From: Ipomoea triloba
Lineage: Eukaryota; Streptophyta; Magnoliopsida; Solanales; Convolvulaceae
Length of the DNA stretch: 64,000 nucleotides
Direction: 5' to 3'
Assembly: GCF_003576645.1 (NCBI RefSeq)
Contig: NC_044925.1
Location: forward strand, 16,656,497 to 16,720,496
Shown: positions 43,578-55,775 of the stretch, piece after piece
How the letters are laid out: every line of letters begins with the position of its first letter
Numbering within the stretch: position 1 is the first letter of the stretch
Notes under the pieces: generated by a model
The model's input: the letters and a program-made list of their open reading frames with translations, nothing else
Told to the model about the DNA's origin: nothing
Databases searched by the model: none
Translations under genes and position numbers: made by a program

Positions 43578-45888
43578 GGATCTGGGAGGTATAGTAAGCC
43601 TTGCTAGTGGCTACCAATGAAGAAAACTGCACAAACAACAGCAAACTTCAGCAGTGTTGTCTTCTATTAACTAGATGAACAGTTGTATAGAATTGTAGAG
43701 TACTGAGTACAGCCTCTGTTTGTAAGCACCAATGCTCAAGTCCACAAAATGTTTTAGCCAGAATAAGAGCCTCACTGAACGCAAGAGATCAATGGGGGTA
43801 CTATGTACTACCAATTTAAATATAAAAGAACAGAGTGAAATAAAGTCACAAAACCAGGTAAAGATAACATTTCTTTGACTTTGAGTACTGATGGAAATAC
43901 ACTGGCATGCCTGCTTCACACCCAACCAGTGACAGAATTTTCTGTTTTATGTTTTGCACCAAAAACCACACAAAAGGAAAAGAGAGGGAGAAGAAGATAT
44001 TATTGCCACCAGTCCAAGCACTAAACAGCAACCACCACTTGACAGCACTATCACTCATTCCTGCAACTATAACTGGACTACTGATGACCACCATCACCAG
44101 ATTCTGGCAACAATATCTGCTGTGACTGTTTCCAGTTTCCATAAATCATACTTTATTCTCTTTTACATTCCTTTTTGCCTTCATCTTTTCCAATCAATTC
44201 TTGTGATAGTATTGAAATCAATAGATTATCTAAATCAGCTTGATTATCATTGTAGCCATGTGAGAAAGCAAGTGTACACCATCTACAGTCATTGTCTGGA
44301 TTGACCAGAGAAGAGAGAGGGGTGTTTGCAATTTAGCAGTCTATCCTTTCAAACCTGACTCCTTTTAGTTACAGGAATTCCAAGAGAAGTGTTACCATGG
44401 ACAGACCATTCATATCATCATTAGCTGCTGTTGGGTGCCAAAAGAGGTGAAAATGCCATAAAAATTGAGAGTTGCTTGATCATAAAAGCTCTTGAATTGA
44501 TTTGATTAATACAAAGCTACTAATGACTGCTCAACTTCATGCAGCTCCAACAGGCATTGTTAAAAAAGTAGTGGTGGTTGCCGCTTGGGCAGCTGTTGGC
44601 AGTCACAAGGCCATAGCGGGCCCTCTATTCTGTGGTGCATTACACTGTACCACAACTCAATAGAAGTGTTTTCCATGCCTCGCATTGACATTGAAATCAC
44701 ATAGTGTGGGTGTTGGAGCAGCACACTGCAACACCATGCCATCTATAATTTCAATTGAAAATAATGGATGAAGAAAGTAGAAAATTAAATAGTTGTTAGT
44801 TGACTGGGCCAAAGGTCTGCCATTTGTTGGATGATAGAGACTTTGGTTTTCAACACTAATTTAGCTCATAACATTCCACTGCTGTTTGACTGTAATGAAC
44901 TGAATGATGCAACTATTTTACCCAGTGTGTGAAGCTTGACGTCATTTAAAATGGTTCCAATGCAAACCACATATCCACAAATGTCAGTCCAAATACAAGG
45001 AGTGGAAGAGAGCAGCAAATACACTTCTCTGTTTGTTTGAGAATATCTCCAGATCTCCAACTCTTCCTTTTTGGTTTGATAATAGGAAATTTTGTTGTAT
45101 GTTTACAGATGTAAGTGGATGAAAATACTTTGGCAAACGCGCACTTTTACAATGCTTCTGGTCTGATGAGGGAAATAGCCTCTACACCTCTTTTACTTGC
45201 CATCCACCAACCCCATCTTTCTTTACACCTTACATATCACAAACTTAGGTTTCTCTTGTTATGACCTCAAAACACCCCTATCTAGTTTCAAGAACCTTAT
45301 TGCATTAATGACTGAAGAAAACAAGTAGTATACAACTTTCTCTACAATATCTTTTACCACACCCTTAAATCAAAATGCAGCAATCCCCTCAAATTTATCC
45401 CAAAAAATAAAATAAAATCAAATGCAACAATGCAGTATACGGTAATCATTAATACTAAGCAAACAAAGCAAATAAACATTCCACCTTCACAAGTAGTGAC
45501 AAAGAAGTTCTGGAATAATTAATTAATTAATGCAAATAAAAATTCACCAAACTCAATTTACCCATATAAGATTGCAACTAAGCACTCATTCTGGTAAAAT
45601 TTCAAATTTCAAATATTCCAATTACATTGGAGCGGGGTGGGGGTAGGAAGCAGGAATTGAAATTGAATGAACCCATAATTATAATAAGATTTTGGTCCAT
45701 CCATTGAATCCGACAAGATCAGCATTCCTTAAAAAAACCATTCCAGTACCAATGGAGAAATAGATCATGAAGTTTATAACCGAAAATCAAGGGAAAAACT
45801 AGCATTTGGTACTATACAAGGAGATACCTATATACCCATTAATATATGTATACACAAACAGAGAAGCGCAAATATGAATGCTGGGTAC
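43578..45888. other. probable 5'-UTR intron of YIF1
   Basis: Between the YIF1 start codon and a likely noncoding first exon. There is no ORF with homology. Short inverted or repeated words occur near 44530-44740 but no clear element. Confidence 0.45.
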
Positions 45889-46035
45889 CTGTAGTTCTGT
45901 ACAAAAGCGTCTGAACTGATCTACAAAGGGATTGAAGAAGAGAATGGGTGAGGAGAGTGAGAGCGTTGAGTGGAGGAGCAAGATGTTGGAAAGCAAACTG
46001 TGGAAACTGGAAACTGGAAAATGGAAAAATAACTG
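45889..46035 (-). other. YIF1: probable noncoding first exon of YIF1
   Basis: A pyrimidine-rich leader-like sequence ends in CTACAG|GTACCC (45889/45888), a good splice donor on the minus strand. No in-frame protein continues into exon 2. Transcript evidence is needed to confirm it. Confidence 0.4.
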
Positions 46036-46288
46036 AATTAAGGCAGTTGTGTATTGTCAGTGGGCACGGGTCACGGGTCGAGTTCGGATCTAAATTCATT
46101 ACCCAGATTATTTCGGATTGAATTGATTTCTATCCGAATTCGAACCGAATTATGTTAATTTTAAATAGGTTTGGGTGCATTTATTCGGGCCAACTTCGTG
46201 TTCGGATTAACCATACTCAAAATGTGTAAATTGAAGATAATAAATCATAAAATTTAATTTAATCTGAACTAAAATTCTAAATCTAGTT

Positions 46289-46622
46289 TGATAGGGAATA
46301 TTTCCCAGTTCTACCTCTCGGTATGTCCACGCTCTCGTTTCACGTCGGGTCGAGGTCAAACGGTTCGGGTCAATGTCAAACGACTCGGGTTAACTTCTAG
46401 ACCTATATAAAGGGCCTTGCCCTTCAAAGTTGGGGCCTTTTGGCTGGCTCCTCCATTCTGTCTCTAGAATATCTCTTTAAACACTAATTAAAGAGATGAA
46501 AGGCTCTTTGAAGCCAGGTCCCAGATTTTTCTATGGATTCTTCATATATTTCTACATACATTATATGATGCGATACATACATTGCTATATGCTTGAATAC
46601 AAAGTGGAATTAATCCATATCA
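46289..46622 (+). repeat. 5' LTR of the nonautonomous element
   Basis: 334 bp with a TATA box (ctatataaaggg, 46403-46414), starts TG and ends CA. Confidence 0.93.
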
Positions 46623-46821
46623 AATGGCGCCGTCCGTGGGGAACCTACAAGAAGCCGTGTTCCTTTTCTTCTGGTGAGACATCTGCGGCAGATTGAACCA
46701 CCAGTAGCCGATCAGAGAAGCTTGGTGGCGGCTGGACTCTTCTTCAACTGTTTATTGCCTTCGCCCTCTGAAGAAATATCTATAAAAATAAAAATACATT
46801 GAGAAAGCAGGGAAGCAAACG

Positions 46822-47170
46822 CTAGGGATATTTACACAGTGCATGCAAGCTCCCAGAAATACTTACATCAAAATGGAAGCCAGCAGACCATGCAACATCA
46901 AGGATGTAGCCATCGCCTCCCTTGGCCGGAGCTCTGTACCCGCAACCTCTCTGCGTCTCTCCTAGCAACAACAAAACAACATCATCTTCCTCCTTGGAGC
47001 TCCCATCGGAGTAGACATGCTTCGGTTCAAGAAACATACCTAGTGGTGTTCTTAATGGAGACCAATTGCTCATCATATTCTGCCTGCACTGTCTTCAGGC
47101 ACTCCAGAGTCTTTCCGCCACCCCCACCACAAACACTTTTTGGAGGTTTAGTCCATATGTTGCTACCAGT
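46822..47170 (-). pseudogene. captured exon-like fragments, host gene unidentified
   Basis: On the minus strand, two coding-looking pieces sit beside splice-like signals. The first (47170-47043) reads VCGGGGGKTLECLKTVQAE and then DEQLVSIKNTTR before GTATGT. The second (about 47040-46860) reads VYSDGSSKEEDDVVLLLL and later GGDGYILDVAWSAGFHFD before GTAAGT. Composition differs from the rest of the element. I do not recognise the source gene. Confidence 0.35.
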
Positions 47171-47366
47171 ACCAAATTATGCTAGTGAAAGTTCTAAACT
47201 CAAATGCATGGTTGAAAGCCGGTCATGTTCACTAGTAATGGCAAACCTCTGCTCCAAGACTACCACTAACCACTCTGTCAAGAGTCCAGGTCGGCGCTTC
47301 TAGCCTCCAGCAATCCAGCGTCGCCATCTCGCCGTCGCCTGACGCTCCAGGTTGCCTACCGGCTGC

Positions 47367-47995
47367 CGCCACTACGGGAGCAAGGTGCCCATTTGTGGTC
47401 CTCGGACCGATTTTTGGGAGCAAGGTGCCCACTACGACCACGGTCGAAAAAAACGCTATGACTGGAAAGTCGAAAAAAACTACGGGAGTAAGGTGCCCGT
47501 TTGGTCCTCGAACCGATCTGTTACGACGGCGGTCGGAAAAAACGCTACGACCGAAAAGTCAGAAAAAACTACGGGAGTAAGGTGCCCGCTCGGTCATCGA
47601 GCCGATCTATTACGACCGAAAAGTCGGAAAAAACTACGGGAGTATGGTACCCGCTCGGTCGTCGAACCGATCTATTACAACGGCGGTTGAAAAAAACGCT
47701 ACGATCGAAAAGTCGGAAAAAAAGTACGGGAGTAAGGTGCCCGCTCGGTCCTCGAACCGATCTATTACGACGGCGGTCGGAAAAAACGCTACGACCGAAA
47801 AGTCAGAAAAAACTACAGGAGTAAGGTGCCGGTCGGTCCTCGAACCGATCTGTTACGACGGCGGTCGGAAAAAACACTACGACCAAAAAGTCGGAAAAAA
47901 CTACGGGAGTAAGGTGCCCGTTCGGTCCTCGAACCGATCTATTACGACGACGGTTGGAAAAAACGCTATGACCGAAAAGTATAAAAAAAACTACA
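47367..47995. repeat. about 89-bp tandem repeat array
   Basis: Units start with tacgggagtaaggtgcccg at 47481, 47570, 47635, 47725, 47814 and 47902, plus degenerate starts at about 47369 and 47416. One unit is shortened to 65 bp. All contain cctcgaaccgatct and aaaaaacgctacgacc. Open frames over this array are repeat artefacts. Confidence 0.93.
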
Positions 47996-48059
47996 ATCTT
48001 TGCACCAACGAGGAAGAATTACCCTCGTTTGCTTTTCTTTGTAAATTGTACATGTGTGT

Positions 48060-48745
48060 TAAGTCCGGTTAGGTCGGCATTACCACCACCGGTGCTATAA
48101 GTCCGATTAGGTCGGCATGGCCACCATTGGCACTATGAGCCCGAGACCATATCTCGGCATAAGCCCTACATAGTAGGCAATTGAGCCTGGTTAGGTCGAC
48201 ATTACCACCACTGCATTGTAAGCCCGATTAGATCGGCATCGCCATCACCGGCACAGTTAGCCCGAGACTAGTTCCCGACATTAAGCCCTGCGAGGTAGGC
48301 AATTCAGTCCGCCAGGTCAGCATTCCGCCCCGGACAAATCCAATCACTTTGTTGGAAAATTTGAATCTCAAAATCGAGATTAGGTTCGACCTCCCTACCA
48401 TCCGGTCGCTAGATCGGTAAAATTCGACCCCTAGATCAGTAGAGTTCAACCGACCCTTATAGTCCAAAGACTGTGCTTAAGGTTGTGCTCTTTTTTCCTT
48501 AGCTAAGATTTTTTTCCATTGGGTTTTTTCTTAGCCCGAGGTTTTTAACGAGGCAACCAGCACAAGTCACGGACTATATGGTCAGCTTTCAGCCCGAACC
48601 ATTCCTCGTTGGCGCTTAAAGTTGTGCTCTTTTTTCCTTGGCTATGATTTTTTTCCCATTGGGTTTTTTCTTAGCTTAAGGTTTTTAATGAGGCAACTAG
48701 CGTAGGTCACGGCCCTTAAAGGCCATTGTTCCAGCCCGAACCCTT
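48060..48745. repeat. second set of imperfect repeats in the element
   Basis: 48060-48300 repeats gattaggtcggcat and gcccgaga words in units of roughly 100 bp. 48480-48745 contains two copies of a block of about 130 bp with ttgtgctcttttttcctt and gggttttttcttagc. Confidence 0.75.
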
Positions 48746-48787
48746 CCTCATTGACTCAGCGTCAGGGCACGGACTGAGGGGGCTACT

Positions 48788-49122
48788 TGATAGGGAATAT
48801 TCCCCAGTTCTACCTCCCGGTATGTCCACGCTCTCGTTTCACGTCGGGTCGAGGTCAAACGGTTCGGGTCAAGGTCAAACGACTCGGGTTAGCTTCTAGA
48901 CCTATATAAAGGGCCTTGGCCCTTCAAAGTTGGGCCCTTTTGGCTAGCTTCTCCACTCTGTCTCTAGAATATCTCTCTAAACACTAATTAAAGAGATGAA
49001 AGGCTCTTTGAAGCCAGGTCCCAGATTTCTCTATGGATTCTTCATATATTTCTACATACATTATATGATGCACTACATACATTGCTATATGCTTGAATAC
49101 AATGTGGAATTAATCCATATCA
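48788..49122 (+). repeat. 3' LTR of the nonautonomous element
   Basis: 335 bp, differs from the 5' LTR by about a dozen bases, indicating moderate age. Confidence 0.93.
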
Positions 49123-49139
49123 TAGTTGATAAAATGAAA

Positions 49140-51840
49140 AGTTAAATACTAACACTTAATTACAAACAGTGGCCAATCTCTCCAAAACTTTGTTAATATA
49201 GGTTTCCTGCGATAGACCCAGAATGCCCCGTGACCTATCCCTATGAATCTTTATGCCAATGACAAAAGACGCATCACCCATATCCTTCATATCAAAATTT
49301 TTGGAAAGGAATTATTTCACATTGCGAAGCATTCCCACATCATTAGCAGCAAACAGGATGTCATCCACATATAACACAAGGAAACATATTTTACTCCCAC
49401 TGACCTTCTGGTATATACATTGATCTAAGATGCTTTTGACAAAACCAAACGAAGAAATGACTCCGTCAAACTTAATATACCATTGGCGGGAAGCTTGTTT
49501 CAAGCCATATATGGATTTCCTAAGCCTACACACCAAATTCTCACCACCCCTAGAAGAGAAACCTTCAGGTTGTTTCATATAAACTTCCTCTTCTAGATCA
49601 CCATTTAGAAAAGCAATTTTCATATCCATTTGTTGCAACTCAAAATTAAAGTGTGCAACTAAAGCCAGAATGACTCGAAGAGAATCTTTTTTTGATACAG
49701 GAGAAAAGGTCTCCTTGTAATCGAATCCTTCTTTCTGAGTAAATCCTTAAGCAACGAGTCTGGCCTTGTATCTTTCAATGTTACCTAATGAGTCTCTTTT
49801 GGTTTTCAAAACCCATTTACAACCAATAGGCTTGGCCCCATTAGGTAACTCAACAAGGTCCTAAACTCCATTACTCTTCATGGAATTCATTTCACCTTTC
49901 ATGGCTTCTAACCACAAATCAGACTGGGCACAATTTGTGGCTTGTGAAAACGTGTTAGGATCATTTTCGACTCCAATGTCATTTTCGACTCCAATGTATT
50001 TCGAACCAATGGTTCAGTCTGTATCGGTTCAGGAACTTGCTGTAAATCCTAAATTGGATCAACCATTGGTTCGAAATATGATTCAGGAGGTTGCTATAAG
50101 TCCTGAACTGTTTCTTCCAAAGGTTGAGTTTCAATAGCTTGTGGAATCTCAACGGTGGGTTGTATAACCACAGGCGGGACTGAAGGCTCGTTGTGTATAA
50201 GTACAACTCCGTTAGATGATGTAAAAGGGCGAGAGTCAATATGATCAAAGAAAGGAACTAGGTCCTTAAATCGATCTCTCCCATTGATCAAGTCATCTTC
50301 AAGAAATTTAGCGTTTCTTGATTCCACTATTCTAGTAGTATGTGTTGGACAATAAAACCTATAACCCTTAGAAGATTATGCATATCCAATAAAGAAAGCA
50401 CTAATAGTCCTCGGGTCAAGTTTCTTTTCACGTGGGTTATATATCCTCACCTCAGACGGAAATCCTCAAATATGCATATGATGCAAACTCGGTTTCCAAC
50501 CTTTGAAAAACTCAAAAGGTGTCTTGGGGACAGCCTTGGTCGGAACACGGTTCAATATATACGTTGTCGTCTTAAGTGCTTCGGCCCATAATGATTTTGG
50601 AAGTGTAGAGTTGCTTAGCATATTCCGCACCATGTCCAAAAGGGTATGATTTCTTCGTTCAGCAACACCATTCTGATCCGGAGAATCCGACATGGTGTAT
50701 TGGGCAACAATCTCACGCTCTTGAAGAAATTTAGCGAACGGACCCAAAGCTTGTCCATTTTCTGTGTATCTACCATAATATTCATCACCTCTATCTAACC
50801 TTACTATTTGTATTTGCTTCTTGCATTGGTTTTCAACTTCAGCCTTAAACAGTTTAAAGACATCCAATGCTTCATGTTTATGATGAAGTAAATACACATA
50901 GGTAAATCTAGAAAAATCATCTATAAAGGTAATGAAATATTTCTGATCCTGCAAATCCATGTCAGGACAACATATGTCAGTATGAATTATCTCTAACAAT
51001 GTTGAACTTCTGTTGGCACCTTTCTTTGACTTGTTAGTCTGCTTGCCTTTAATGCAGTCTACACAAGTCAAGAAATCAGTAAAATCTAAGGTAGAAAGTA
51101 CCCCATCTTTAACTAATCTCTTAATGCGTTCAATGGAGATATGTCCCAATCTCCGATACCATAACATTGAAGAGATTTCGTCAATACTACACCGTTTGGT
51201 GCTATTTTGAACATGTAAGGAATCACAATTTGTATCATTTTGTAAGTGGAGGTGATAAAGACCACCGGACAATATACCATTTCCTACACAAGCAGAATTA
51301 TTATTAAATAACTTAAAAATCTTTTCTGAAAAATTGAAACTAAAACCCAAAGGTATAAGTCTAGAAATCGAAATCAAATTTCGAGCAAAGCTTAGTACAT
51401 AAAATGTTCTCTCCAATACTAAAACAAAACCAGTATCCAACATCAAATTGCACGTCCCCACGGCTTCGACTGGCGAGCCCATCTTGTTCCCTGAAAAGAC
51501 GTTCCGCTCATTTGCCTTCGGTGGCAGATTTTGCATATCAACCAATCCACCAAGAGTTAGTATTAACATCTGACATATTGGCCTCAAAACAAACAAAGGA
51601 GGGAATTTTACCTTTCTCATATCAGGAGGAAATTTTAATGTGGATTGTTGAACCAGAACCAATCCACCAAGGAAATTTTATGGTTGGTTGAGGTAAGTGT
51701 TGGTACGTCAATATTCGGGACAGTTGCGATAGTTGCTGGAAAAATTTTATAAGTTCATTAAAATTAGAGGTACTAAGGAACTGAAACACATATTTTACCA
51801 ATGTAAATTTATGCAAGAGATAGATTCAAATGCCAGAAAA
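49140..51840 (-). mobile_element. degraded copia retrotransposon
   Basis: Minus-strand order: protease remnant, pre-integrase, integrase, linker, reverse transcriptase, then loss of homology about 20-40 bases from the nonautonomous element. LTRs were not found. It is a different copia lineage from the 1-3.9 kb element (the integrase has a long insert after GDEYYGRY). Confidence 0.85.
49150..51700 (-). pseudogene. copia pol remnant
   Basis: The 51662-50466 frame (398 codons) holds the GAG-pre-integrase ([20 protein letters not shown]) and integrase ([25 protein letters not shown]). The 49638-49312 frame holds the reverse transcriptase (DMKIAFLNGDLEEEVYM, LVLYVDDILFAAND), which runs into a stop at 49310 and continues as FLSKNFDMKDMGDASFVIG. 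Protease has GSG where DSG is expected ([10 protein letters not shown], about 51655-51684). These breaks make it nonfunctional. Confidence 0.88.
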
Positions 51841-52762
51841 ATTACTTCTGAGCTAAATTTTTAGGCAAACTGAACTCATCAAACCAAACAATAGAACTTG
51901 AAAATAAGGCACGATTTGGATTTTTGGATGTTTTATCCTTAATGATAAAACACCAAACTATATACCAATTCATAATCCCTGTGGGCAAAATTATGAACAT
52001 AGTTTGGCATTTCATCCTAATTAATCCTACAAATACAACAAACTTGCCTGTGGGTTAAATTTTGCCATATCGCATAGAATTAATTACAAGGTTATTGCCA
52101 ATTCTTTATATGAGTTAAAGACAATTTACGCAATTAAAGATGATGTGGCTACTCTTTTATTTTAAAATGAAGTGAACTATCTTTTTAAGATGCTTTAATG
52201 TGCTTTAAAGTGCATAAGTGGAGTAAGAATGAAAGAGTGCAATAATATGCTTAATCTATCCTTAAAGACACTAAATTCACCTAAAAGGCACTATATCGTG
52301 CATAATAGGCATACAATTCAGACCTAAAAGGCTCTAAATTTATATTTAAACGTGTTTTTAATATGCATAATTATAACAATCAAATAATTAGTGCAATAAA
52401 CATAAAAAGAAAAAAACATTCTCAAATTATGCATATCATAACTCAATACTCCATAATTAAATTGTAACACTTAATACAATTTAAATTGAAAATTTAATAT
52501 TAAATTAAAAATTCAAACAAATTGAAAGCTTAATAATTTTTTCAAAAATTGAATAATAATTTAATATTAACTATAGAAAAATTTCAATTGGATGAATTAA
52601 TAGAAAAATTTCAAATATGATGAAGATTATTAGAAAAGAACTTAAGCAAATCCAAGCCAAACAGGCCCAGAATAATTATTATATTTTTAGTAAGGAGCCT
52701 AGGTACCCGGCCCAATATATTCATCATCTTCCTAAATGAATAAACCTATGGCAGTGGCAAAT
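51840..52762. other. AT-rich intergenic sequence with MITE-like remnant
   Basis: No gene seen. 51905-52080 has loosely inverted words (ggattttt.., ..cctgtgggcaaaatt / cctgtgggttaaatttt), perhaps an old MITE. Confidence 0.4.
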
Positions 52763-52763
52763 T

Positions 52764-53014
52764 ATTGTTTGGACCATGGTCCACATAGTGCAGTGTGGAC
52801 CATAAAAAAAGTACATTTTTAATATACTAAATGTACATTATTTGTGTACTGAATGTACATTATACAATATAATGTACATTCAGTATACAAATAATGTACA
52901 TCCCCTGAATACAATGCACGTTTTTAATGTACTAAAAGTACATTATTTTTATAATGAATGTACATTATTTGATAATCCACACAGCTGTGTGGACCATGCT
53001 CCACACAATAATGA
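52764..53014. mobile_element. ggaccatggt-family MITE, copy 3
   Basis: Left end ttattgtttggaccatgg plus tccacatagtgcagtgtgga; the inverted right end is ttattgtgtggagcatgg plus tccacacagctgtgtgga. The interior repeats aatgtacatta and its inverse many times. Fully noncoding. Confidence 0.75.
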
Positions 53015-53087
53015 ATGTACAGCAGCAGTAACATCACAGAACTAGAACAACAACAGCAGCCATGGACGAACAGAACTAGAACAACAA

Positions 53088-53222
53088 CAGTAGCCATGGA
53101 CGAACAGAACGGAACAGAGGCCAAGGTCGCCGGGAACACGTTACAAAATGTTGCTTTGGAACTGGCTTCTCCTCAGATTACTCACCCTCAATGCTTCCTT
53201 TGAAGGAGATAATGGAACCGCA
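53088..53222 (+). pseudogene. unrecognised open frame interrupted by an LTR element, left part
   Basis: Coding-like sequence after MITE copy 3. When the 4.37-kb LTR insertion and one duplication copy are ignored, a frame through CCTTTGAAGGAGATAATGG (53199-53217) continues as GGAACTACTCCGTCGAAGC (57607-57625) to a TGA near 57698. I do not recognise the product. Confidence 0.25.
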
Positions 53223-53227
53223 TTGTC

Positions 53228-53450
53228 TATTAGAATGTGAATACAGTGAATAGATGAAGATGGAGGAAGTAAGCAGTGACTGGAAAATGGTGAACTACAT
53301 TGATTAGAATCTGTCCTTACAGTCTAATAATACGGAGAATATATACAAGGATTAAAGTGATTACAACTAATAAGCAACATAAAAGACGCATGTGCCCTCT
53401 AACTATATCTACTCTTCTTTGCTGGCTGGTAGCTACGGTATCCTCCAACA
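53228..53450 (-). repeat. 3' LTR of the gene-capturing element
   Basis: Differs from the 5' LTR by about four bases in 223, so the insertion is recent on an evolutionary scale. Confidence 0.93.
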
Positions 53451-53506
53451 CCCCCCCCCGCAAGCTGGACATGCAATGCTTTGTATGTCCAGCTTAGAAT
53501 AAAACA

Positions 53507-53620
53507 GAGAAAGGGAATATAGGGGAGGACTCTGGCCTTGACAAAACCAGTGCCATCATCTGGAAAGGGAATATAGGGGAGGACTCTGGCCTTGACAAAA
53601 CTAGTGCCATCATCTGGAAT
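53507..53620. repeat. 53-bp tandem duplication
   Basis: gggaatataggggaggactc plus tggccttgacaaaac is present twice in a row, with one mismatch, in the 3' UTR-like end of the element. Confidence 0.9.
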
Positions 53621-53699
53621 TTTTTTTTTTTGTATCAAGCACAGATCATAGGACCTTTCTCACTAGCTTCTGTTTTTTGAATCTAAGTCACAGCCAAAG

Positions 53700-54215
53700 T
53701 CAATTAGACATTTGAGAATAGTTGAAAAAACCCAGGCGTACAACCATATCCCATATGTAAAGGGCAGAGTTCAGTTTTCCGGGTGACTCCACATGAGCAC
53801 CACGTTCTAAAAGTACCTTGACAGCTCCTTTGCCTCGGTTCAGTAATGGAGTTTTCTAGCATTAAAAAAAACATGGCATGACTGGAAAGATTCCAAAAAC
53901 ACCAATCCCAAACTGAGTACAGTATGCACATGATCAACAATTCTCTTATCAAAATCATCACCACCAAGATGAATATCTCCAGGAGTATACAACACCTCAA
54001 ACACGCCATCACCAACCTCAAGAACTGATACATCAAAGGTTCCACCTCCAAGATCAAACACCAATATTGTTTCATTGTTTTTCTTTTCAAATCCATAAGC
54101 TAGTGAAGCATCAGTAGTTTCATTTATAATACGTAGAACCTCTAAACCAGCAACCCGGCCAGCATCCTTAGTTGCTATTCTTTGAGAATCATTAACACGA
54201 ATTGTAACAACAGCC
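53700..54215 (-). pseudogene. captured Hsp70 (chloroplast-type) and ankyrin-like pieces
   Basis: Minus-strand sequence 54215-53900 encodes the Hsp70 ATPase core: [63 protein letters not shown]. The wording is that of plastid Hsp70. It then breaks off and runs into NRGKGAVKVLLERGAHVES (about 53835-53780), a typical ankyrin repeat. No intron is visible in the Hsp70 part, which fits capture through RNA. The chaperone is incomplete and cannot function. Confidence 0.85.
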
Positions 54216-54589
54216 TGTTGGTCCCAAGGGGATGGGGTACAAGTCTAGAGGGGGGAGGGGGGTGAATAGACTTGTATAAGATTTTGCAAATCTTTTCGAC
54301 CTCTCGTGTGTATTGAACTCAGGATGTTTAGGTTCGATACCTCACGAGGTGAAGACAAAGTTTTATGCGCAGCGGAAAAGTTATCCCCTTTTAGTTAGCA
54401 CGAGTTTGAGTTAGTTAGAAAGGTGTGTTTATATGCAGTGCAATCGAGAGGTTAGCGAGAGATAAATACATAAAGTAAATGCGAGAGAGATTTTTAAGTG
54501 GTTCGGCCAACCCGCCTACGTCCACTCTTCTTCCAGAAACTCCCTGGAAGGATTGCACTAAAACTTCCATTTTTAGTACAATATCGAGC

Positions 54590-54865
54590 GCTTGAGCTTT
54601 GATCACGAAGCCCGCCTCAAGCCTCAGGTTTTTCGCCCCGCTTCTTGTTACTCCACCTATCGAACACTTGAGCTTTGATCACGAAGCCCGCCTCAAGCCT
54701 CAGGATCTTCACAAGACAGCTCCCAGGTTACTCCGCCTCTCCTCAGGTTTTTCTCCCCGCTTCCAGTTACTCCACCTCTCGAGCACTTGAGCTTTGATCA
54801 CTAAGCCCGCCTCAAGCCTCAAGATCTTCACTAGACAGCTGCCAGGTTACTCCGCCTCTTCTTGC
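54590..54865. repeat. tandem repeats of about 125 bp in the solo LTR
   Basis: The block cacttgagctttgatcac plus gaagcccgcctcaagcctca recurs three times, with cagctcccaggttactccgc between. Confidence 0.85.
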
Positions 54866-55609
54866 TTAATCCAAAGCAAGGACCTTTGGTTGTCACAGTT
54901 GAATGTAACAAGCTCCAATCTGACCAAAAGCTATCGTTGAATCAACTTCGATGTAGAGCAGCTTCGGTCACCTTCTAGATGTGTATCAGTTTAAGCTTTG
55001 TAACTCTCTCAAACACTAAGATGTGTTTTTCTCGCTATTTTGAATATCAGGATGATATTCCAGATTGAGCACTAGCACTTGAACGTTTGAATTAGACACC
55101 TCTTAAGATTTTCAGAATGAACTCACTTCTTCTGACCAAGACTTCTTCCCCCATTTTTTAACTTGTGTCTTCACGTCCTTTTTATATGAGAGTTAAGGAA
55201 TAATTCCGTTGGAGGGAAAATTATTCCGTTTGAAATTTGTCTCCCATGCTGTGTATGGGTCTTGCATCTTTTCAGCATTTTTCATGGAGTAGTGGTCTTG
55301 TAACTTGAACCTTTTGTTTGATAGTGGATATTCCATAATCCACTTTCTTGAGTCCATGCTCCACTTGCTACTTTTGGTACAAGTTACTCTTTTTAAATTC
55401 CCATTGATCCTCGTTCTAGGGAATAAGACCGACTTTGGATTAGTGCACCTTCTATCCGTTTGTTGTGGAATTCTGATGTGGCATCCACTTCTGGCACCTC
55501 CTTAATATTTTATCTCCATGATATTCTTCTTCTCCAAACTTTATTCATGCTTCCTGACTGTCATTTAACCTTTTGGAGAAGTGTCAGTTTATCGAGACCA
55601 AAGATGATG

Positions 55610-55775
55610 TCTTGAACTGGATTGTTGTATCGAGAGGTCCTACCTCTCGAACTTTGCTTATGTCTCGAACTGGATTGTTGTATCGAGAGGTCCTACCTCT
55701 CGAATTCTGCTTATGTCTCGAACTGGATTGTTGTATCGAGAGGTACTACCTCTCGAACTCTGCTTATGTCTCGAG
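55610..55775. repeat. three 53-bp tandem repeats in the solo LTR
   Basis: Units of gaactggattgttgtatcga plus gaggtcctacctctcgaa; each contains the inverted pair cgagaggt/acctctcg, so the RNA could form stacked hairpins. Confidence 0.9.

Larger units (their letters stand above)
46289..49122 (+). mobile_element. nonautonomous LTR retrotransposon (LARD/TRIM-like), 2.83 kb
   Basis: Two nearly identical LTRs (46289-46622 and 48788-49122; TGATAGGGAATATT...CCATATCA) are flanked by an exact duplication tagtt (46284-46288, 49123-49127). A primer-binding site tggcgccgtccgtgggg (46625-46641) follows the 5' LTR. It resembles the tRNA-Asp-like sites used by many plant Gypsy elements. A purine tract (actgagggggctac) precedes the 3' LTR. 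The interior has no gag or pol but has tandem repeats and a host-like fragment. Confidence 0.93.

Noticed and set aside
47352..48072. Several overlapping 61-142-codon basic frames
   Set aside because: They repeat with the 89-bp unit in three frames and have no start context; product of a repeat array without stops.
50094..50327. Minus frame between integrase and RT as a separate gene
   Set aside because: It is the Pro-rich linker between integrase and reverse transcriptase of the degraded copia.
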